From: Chloroflexota bacterium
GTDB taxonomy: Bacteria > Chloroflexota > Dormibacteria > Dormibacterales > Dormibacteraceae
Assembly (NCBI GenBank): GCA_005880755.1
Contig: VBGV01000142.1
Span: 1 to 11,239 of the forward strand
Direction: 5' to 3'
DNA: 11,239 bases
Position numbers and translations under genes: made by a program. Under the pieces are notes generated by a model. That model saw only the letters and a program-made list of their open reading frames with translations, was not told the origin of the DNA and searched no databases. Within the stretch, counting starts at the first letter, position 1. Each line of letters opens with the position of its first letter. Positions 7,789-11,239 of the stretch are shown here, in pieces.

Positions 7789-8477
7789 CTCTCGAAGGCT
7801 CGGCGCTGCCGGCGTTGCGAGCGCGTGATGTGCTCAGCCATGGCCGCTGCAGCCTCTTCCGGCTGGTGGGCCGCGATCGCCTTCACGATCGCCTCATGTT
7901 CAGCCGCGGTCTCGGGCCCGATCCCGGTCGCGTAGTAAAGGCGATAGAGATGGAGGTGCGAGCGCAGGCGGCTCAGCGTCTCGCCGAGCAGCTCGTTGCC
8001 GGACGCCGTGGCGATCGCCTCGTGGAAGCGGGCGTCCTGAAAGGCAAACTCCCGGTAGTCCCGATAGCCGAGCGGCTTTTCGGGCCGCAGCCCCTCGATG
8101 GTTTTCCGCATTGCGTCGATCTCACGCTGCAGCGCGGTGACTAGCTGGCGATTCGCACGCTCGCATGCCCGCCGGGCGGCGAACGGCTCGATCAGCCCGC
8201 GGACTTCGTAGAGCTGCTCGAAAGCGGCGGCATCGAGGATGGGAGCGATCGAATATCCCCGCAGCGGCTCTTTGATCACCAGGCCGTCCATCTCGAGCCG
8301 AGCAAGCGCCTCGCGCACGGGGGTCGGCGAGACGCGCAGGTCGCGCGCAAGCTGGTCGATGTTCACCCTCGCCCCGGGCTCGATGTGCTGGTCCATCACC
8401 AGCTCCTTGACCGCTTCGTAAACGCTGTCGGTCAGGATCAGGCGCGGAAGCGGGGCAGGCCGGGCGCGCTCTTTCAC
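7785..8477 (-). CDS. GntR-family (FadR/FCD subfamily) transcriptional regulator
   Basis: 230 residues from a GTG at 8477. A winged helix-turn-helix occupies about 13-76, with the typical INIDQLARDLRVSPTPVREALARLEMDGLV-like recognition region (here 40-67). The FCD ligand-binding domain follows (about 83-225), with D148 and H152 in QDARFHEAIA, H194 in EHEAI and H216 in EHITRS at the positions that bind a metal ion in this family. The ligand is probably a sugar acid or sugar-derived metabolite of the adjacent pathway. The GTG overlaps the mutarotase stop as GTGA, which sets the start; an in-frame ATG at 8729 would add 84 Arg/Gly-rich residues encoded antisense-like across the mutarotase gene and is rejected. 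Being last in the operon suggests self-control together with the transporter. Its stop lies inside AGCTAGCT, shared with the ftsH stop. Confidence 0.93.
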
Positions 8478-8809
8478 CAGTTGAGGTCGAACACCTCTTC
8501 CATCGCCGCCCACCACTCCCCTTCTCTCGCCTCCGGGACGCGCTCCTGCATGGAGCTCATCAGCACATCCCACTCGCGGTAGCGAGGCAGCTCGTTCAGC
8601 TTCGGGAAATCGCGGTCCGGATCGAATCCGTCGACCGCCTCCATGTACATGAACAGGCGGCGGCCGATCAGGAAGATCTTCATCTCGATGATGCCGATCT
8701 CCTTCAAGCGCGCGATGACCTCGGGCCACGCTTCGCGGTGGTATCGCTTGTACCGATCGATGACGTCCGCGTCGTCCTTGAGCAGCAACGTCAATCCGTA
8801 GCTCTGCAT
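8474..8809 (-). CDS. L-rhamnose/L-fucose mutarotase (RhaM, DUF718 family)
   Basis: 111 residues, the family size. RhaM-type mutarotases catalyse the alpha/beta interconversion of a deoxyhexose pyranose after uptake. Y20-x3-H24-x3-W28-P-E (YKRYHREAWPEV) matches the active-site Tyr/His region of E. coli RhaM, followed by EMKIFLIGRRLFMYME (42-57), the strand typical of the fucose-type branch, and a C-terminal GEWWAAMEEVFDL (97-109). The wording of these segments looks closer to the L-fucose mutarotase branch than to E. coli RhaM, but I cannot settle the sugar. The ATG at 8809 is 5 bases after the stop of the ABC ATPase gene; the longer reading from 9211 would run over the ATPase coding region in another frame and is rejected. 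The gene overlaps the GntR start by 4 bases. Confidence 0.9.
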   Translation of the reverse strand: MQSYGLTLLLKDDADVIDRYKRYHREAWPEVIARLKEIGIIEMKIFLIGRRLFMYMEAVDGFDPDRDFPKLNELPRYREWDVLMSSMQERVPEAREGEWWAAMEEVFDLNW

Positions 8810-8814
8810 CTCTA

Positions 8815-10329
8815 TCAGCTCAGCCGGCTCATGATCGCCGCGCTTACCTCCTCGTAGTCGTGGCTGTTCGATATGTCGCCCACGAGCCTGTGGTTCCGCA
8901 TGATCAGGATCCGGTCCGCCAGGCGGACGATCTCCGGCATGTCGCTCGAGATCACGATGATCGCCTTGCCGTTCGCTGCGAGGTTCCAGATCAGCTCGTG
9001 CAGCGCGTTCTTGGTCTTGATGTCGATCCCGATCGTCGGCTCGTCGACGATGAGGATCTCGACGTCGGCGGCAAGCCACTTGCCCAGGCTCACCTTCTGC
9101 TGGTTCCCGCCGGACAGCGTGCCCACCTGCTGCCCCAGCGAGTGCGCCCGGATATCGAGCTGCTTCACCAGCGGCATGACGGCCGCCGTCTCGGATGAGC
9201 GTCGAATCCACTGGCCGAACAGTCTGAGGCGCCGCCAGATGGTGATCGACATGTTGGTGAGGACCGAGTGGAGGAGGATGAGCCCCTCTTCCTTGCGGTT
9301 CTCGCTGACGTAGCCGATGCGATGGCGAGCGAGGGCGTCGCGAAGGTCGCGAATGCGGGCGCTGCGTCCTCGCACGAGCACGTCGCCGCCGGTCACCTTG
9401 AGCTCGCCGATGATCGCCTTGGCCAGCTCGGTGCGCCCGGCGCCGACCAGGCCGTACAGGCCGAGGATCTCTCCCCTGTGGAGGCTGAAGGTGATGCCGC
9501 GCGCCCCCGCCTCGGTGGCGAGGTCTCGCACCTCGAGCACCGGCTCGCCGCGTGCGGGACGGGCGGGCAGCTGCGCGAGCACGTCCGACCTTCCGATCAT
9601 GTAGGTGACCATCTGGTCCTGGGTGAGGCCTTTGATCTCGTGGTCGAGCGCGGTGTTGCGGCCGTCCCGCAGGACGGTCACCCGATCCGCCAGCTCGAAC
9701 ACCTCCTCGAGCTTGTGACTGACGAAGACCACGGCGACGCCCTGGGCGCGCAGCTCTCGCAGGACGCGGAACAGGTAGCCGGTCTCGTGCGGGGTGATCG
9801 CCGCCGTCGGCTCGTCCAGGAGGAGGATCCGCGCCTGCAGGGAGAGGGCCTTGGCGATCTCGACCAGCTGCATCTGGGCCGCGCTGAGGGCGGAGACCGA
9901 CCTGGTCGCCGGCATGTCGAGTCCCACCGTCTTCATCCAGGGTCGCGCGTCTCGGTAGATGGCTGCGTAATCGACGAACTGTGGAAGCCGGGTCGGTATC
10001 CGCTCGAGCAGGATGTTCTCTGCCACGGTGAACTGCGGGATCAGGTTGTGCTCCTGGTGGACGACGCTGATCCCCGCCTTCAACGCGTCGCGCGCGGACC
10101 CAAAACGAACGGGCGCCCCGTCGATCGTGACGCTGCCGGCGTCCGGCTGGTAAACGCCGGTGAGGATCTTGATCAGCGTGCTCTTGCCGGCGCCGTTCTC
10201 GCCGACCAGGGCCTGGATCTCTCCGCTGCGCAGGCGGAGCGAGACGTCGTCCAGCGCCACGACTCCCGGAAATTGCTTGCGAATGCCGGCCGCCTCGAGG
10301 ACCACGCGCGCCGGCGCCATGGTGCTCAT
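8815..10329 (-). CDS. Sugar ABC transporter ATPase with two ABC domains (RbsA/MglA/XylG type)
   Basis: 504 residues with two fused nucleotide-binding domains, as in ribose, galactose and xylose importers. Domain 1 has Walker A GENGAGKST (43-51), signature LSAAQ (148-152), Walker B LLLDEP (169-174) and H205. Domain 2 has the altered P-loop GLVGAGRTE (293-301), in which the usual Lys is Arg299, signature LSGGNQQ (405-411) and Walker B IVDEP (427-431). The altered second site is normal in this family, so hydrolysis is mainly at site 1. It powers the permease encoded just upstream. The ATG at 10329 overlaps the permease stop as ATGA, which supports this start. The mutarotase gene begins 5 bases after the stop. 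The neighbours point to a deoxyhexose substrate. Confidence 0.96.
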   Translation of the reverse strand: MSTMAPARVVLEAAGIRKQFPGVVALDDVSLRLRSGEIQALVGENGAGKSTLIKILTGVYQPDAGSVTIDGAPVRFGSARDALKAGISVVHQEHNLIPQFTVAENILLERIPTRLPQFVDYAAIYRDARPWMKTVGLDMPATRSVSALSAAQMQLVEIAKALSLQARILLLDEPTAAITPHETGYLFRVLRELRAQGVAVVFVSHKLEEVFELADRVTVLRDGRNTALDHEIKGLTQDQMVTYMIGRSDVLAQLPARPARGEPVLEVRDLATEAGARGITFSLHRGEILGLYGLVGAGRTELAKAIIGELKVTGGDVLVRGRSARIRDLRDALARHRIGYVSENRKEEGLILLHSVLTNMSITIWRRLRLFGQWIRRSSETAAVMPLVKQLDIRAHSLGQQVGTLSGGNQQKVSLGKWLAADVEILIVDEPTIGIDIKTKNALHELIWNLAANGKAIIVISSDMPEIVRLADRILIMRNHRLVGDISNSHDYEEVSAAIMSRLS

Positions 10330-11239
10330 TTCTGCTCCGCCGGGCGCCGCGGCACCGGCTCCTCAGCCGGCCGGTCGGTCACCGGAGGCGCCGTCGATTT
10401 GAGCCTGAACACATCACGTACGCCGACAGCGCGCACCCGACCGAGCAAGACGCCGCCAAGGATCAGCGCTCCGACGAAGAACTGGACCCAGTAGGGGTTG
10501 GCGTTGACGAGGATGAGCCCATCGGAGATGAGTGACACGAGCACCATCGCGAACACCGTGCCGAGGAGCGGCGCGCTGCCACCTGAGAGGACGGCTCCGC
10601 CGATGATCGGACCGGCAAAAGACGGCAGGATCCAGGTCACGCCGATGGTCGGCTGTCCCTCGCCTAGCTGAGCCATCAGCAGCGTTCCCGCCACCGCGCC
10701 GAAAAAACCTGAGATGCCGTGCGCGGTCATGATCACCCGCCGGACAGGAAGTCCGGACAGCGCCGCGGCGACCGGGTTGCCGCCGACCGCCAGCAGCTGA
10801 CGGCCGAGCACCGTCTGCCGGAGAAAGACCGCGAGCGCGACTGCGAGCACGATCGTGACAATCGCAATGTCTGGAAACGCCCCGATCCGCGCCTGGCCGA
10901 AAGACGCGACCGCGCCGGGGATGTGATAGAAGGGCGTGGCGTGTGTGATGCCGAGGTTGATGCCGGCGAACACGTATGAGGTGCCCAGGGTCAGGATGAA
11001 GCTGTTCACCTTCGTCCAGTGGATCAACAGGCCGTTCACGGCTCCGCATGCGGCACCGAGCACCAGACCGAACGCAATCGCGATCACGACCGGGGTGTCG
11101 TAACTGACCATCAGACCTGACTCGACGATGGCGACGAGTCCGCCGATGGCGCCGATCGACAGGTTCATCTGACCGACCGCGAGCACGATCATCTGCGCCA
11201 GCGCGACCAGAAGCAGGATCGAAAAGTCACGGCCGGTGA
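10326..11239 (-). CDS. Sugar ABC transporter permease (RbsC type), N-terminus cut by right edge
   Basis: The frame is open to the end of the window, so the methionine at 11192 is internal: the residues before it (TGRDFSILLLVALAQ) continue a normal RbsC-type helix, and the following MIVLAVGQMNLSIGAIGG matches the conserved helix motif normally written as L.tGGIDLSvG. About 303 residues are visible, with roughly eight hydrophobic segments. Further family signatures are VNGLLIHWTKVNSFILTLGT, VGGNPVAAALSGLPVRRV, which corresponds to the GxNxxAAxxSGI coupling loop that contacts the ATPase, and the glycine-rich helix PIIGGAVLSGGSAPLLGT. It forms half of a homodimeric membrane channel for a sugar delivered by a binding protein that must lie outside the window. 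The C-terminus is Pro/Arg-rich, beyond the last helix. The stop overlaps the ATPase start by 4 bases. Confidence 0.95.
   Translation of the reverse strand, partial: TGRDFSILLLVALAQMIVLAVGQMNLSIGAIGGLVAIVESGLMVSYDTPVVIAIAFGLVLGAACGAVNGLLIHWTKVNSFILTLGTSYVFAGINLGITHATPFYHIPGAVASFGQARIGAFPDIAIVTIVLAVALAVFLRQTVLGRQLLAVGGNPVAAALSGLPVRRVIMTAHGISGFFGAVAGTLLMAQLGEGQPTIGVTWILPSFAGPIIGGAVLSGGSAPLLGTVFAMVLVSLISDGLILVNANPYWVQFFVGALILGGVLLGRVRAVGVRDVFRLKSTAPPVTDRPAEEPVPRRPAEQK

Noticed and set aside
8478..8729. 84-residue N-terminal extension of the GntR regulator
   Set aside because: It overlaps the mutarotase gene in another frame and is Arg/Gly-rich; the GTGA overlap at 8477 gives the expected family length.
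8810..9211. 134-residue N-terminal extension of the mutarotase
   Set aside because: It lies within the ATPase coding region in another frame and has no family similarity; the 111-residue form is the normal size.
9430..9453. Altered P-loop in the second ABC domain as a loss-of-function change
   Set aside because: A degenerate second P-loop is usual in RbsA/MglA-type ATPases, so it is not a defect.
9268..10494. 408-residue open frame on the plus strand opposite the ABC ATPase gene
   Set aside because: Charged, low-order composition without motifs; the minus strand has complete ABC signatures over the same bases.
10326..11192. Permease starting at the methionine at 11192
   Set aside because: The frame stays open to the window end with hydrophobic family-like sequence, so the gene is cut by the edge and this methionine is internal.

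Overview
The window is GC-rich, densely packed bacterial chromosome with every gene intact except the two cut by its edges. The gene families (SigG/SigX5-type ECF sigma factor with a SnoaL tail, STAS-like partner, DHA2 exporter, divergent FtsH, GntR-controlled sugar ABC operon) and the repeated occurrence of a TAnnnT-like -10 box 5-7 bases before a start codon suggest an actinobacterium, or a relative in the Dormibacterota/Chloroflexota group. That placement is inference; there is no rRNA or marker gene to confirm it.

Layout. 1-1662 (minus): a membrane-anchored seven-Asp-box beta-propeller protein followed 4 bases later by the N-terminal half of a GHKL-type ATPase that leaves the window at base 1. 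1740-3748 (minus): a two-gene operon, a DHA2-type drug exporter and a RibD-C/dihydrofolate-reductase-like protein. 3753-3825: a long interrupted palindrome that reads as two divergent copies of one ECF-type promoter, CGATGAGTT-N14-CGTCTAAAT, one facing the exporter operon and one facing a small STAS-like gene (3830-4096, plus). The STAS-like gene overlaps tail to tail with an ECF sigma factor gene (4007-4987, minus). 5024-5767 (minus): a small Cys/His protein of unknown function and a four-helix membrane protein. 5854-7788 (plus): an FtsH-family membrane AAA+ protease of a divergent type. 7785-11239 (minus): a sugar ABC operon, listed in transcription order: permease (cut by the right edge), double-ABC ATPase, L-rhamnose/L-fucose mutarotase, GntR/FadR-type regulator, with junctions of 4-base overlap, 5-base gap and 4-base overlap.

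How it works together. The sugar operon probably imports a deoxyhexose such as L-fucose or L-rhamnose, interconverts its anomers and is controlled by the GntR protein encoded at its end. The sigma factor, STAS-like gene, exporter and RibD-C-like gene form a plausible stress or drug-response unit around the divergent promoter pair. This pair is the most interesting structure in the window: both copies have the same spacer length and both place an ATG exactly 5 bases after the -10 arm, which also predicts that the exporter begins at 3748 rather than 3754. No mobile element, CRISPR array, tRNA or rRNA is visible. The longest stretch without a gene is about 86 bases.
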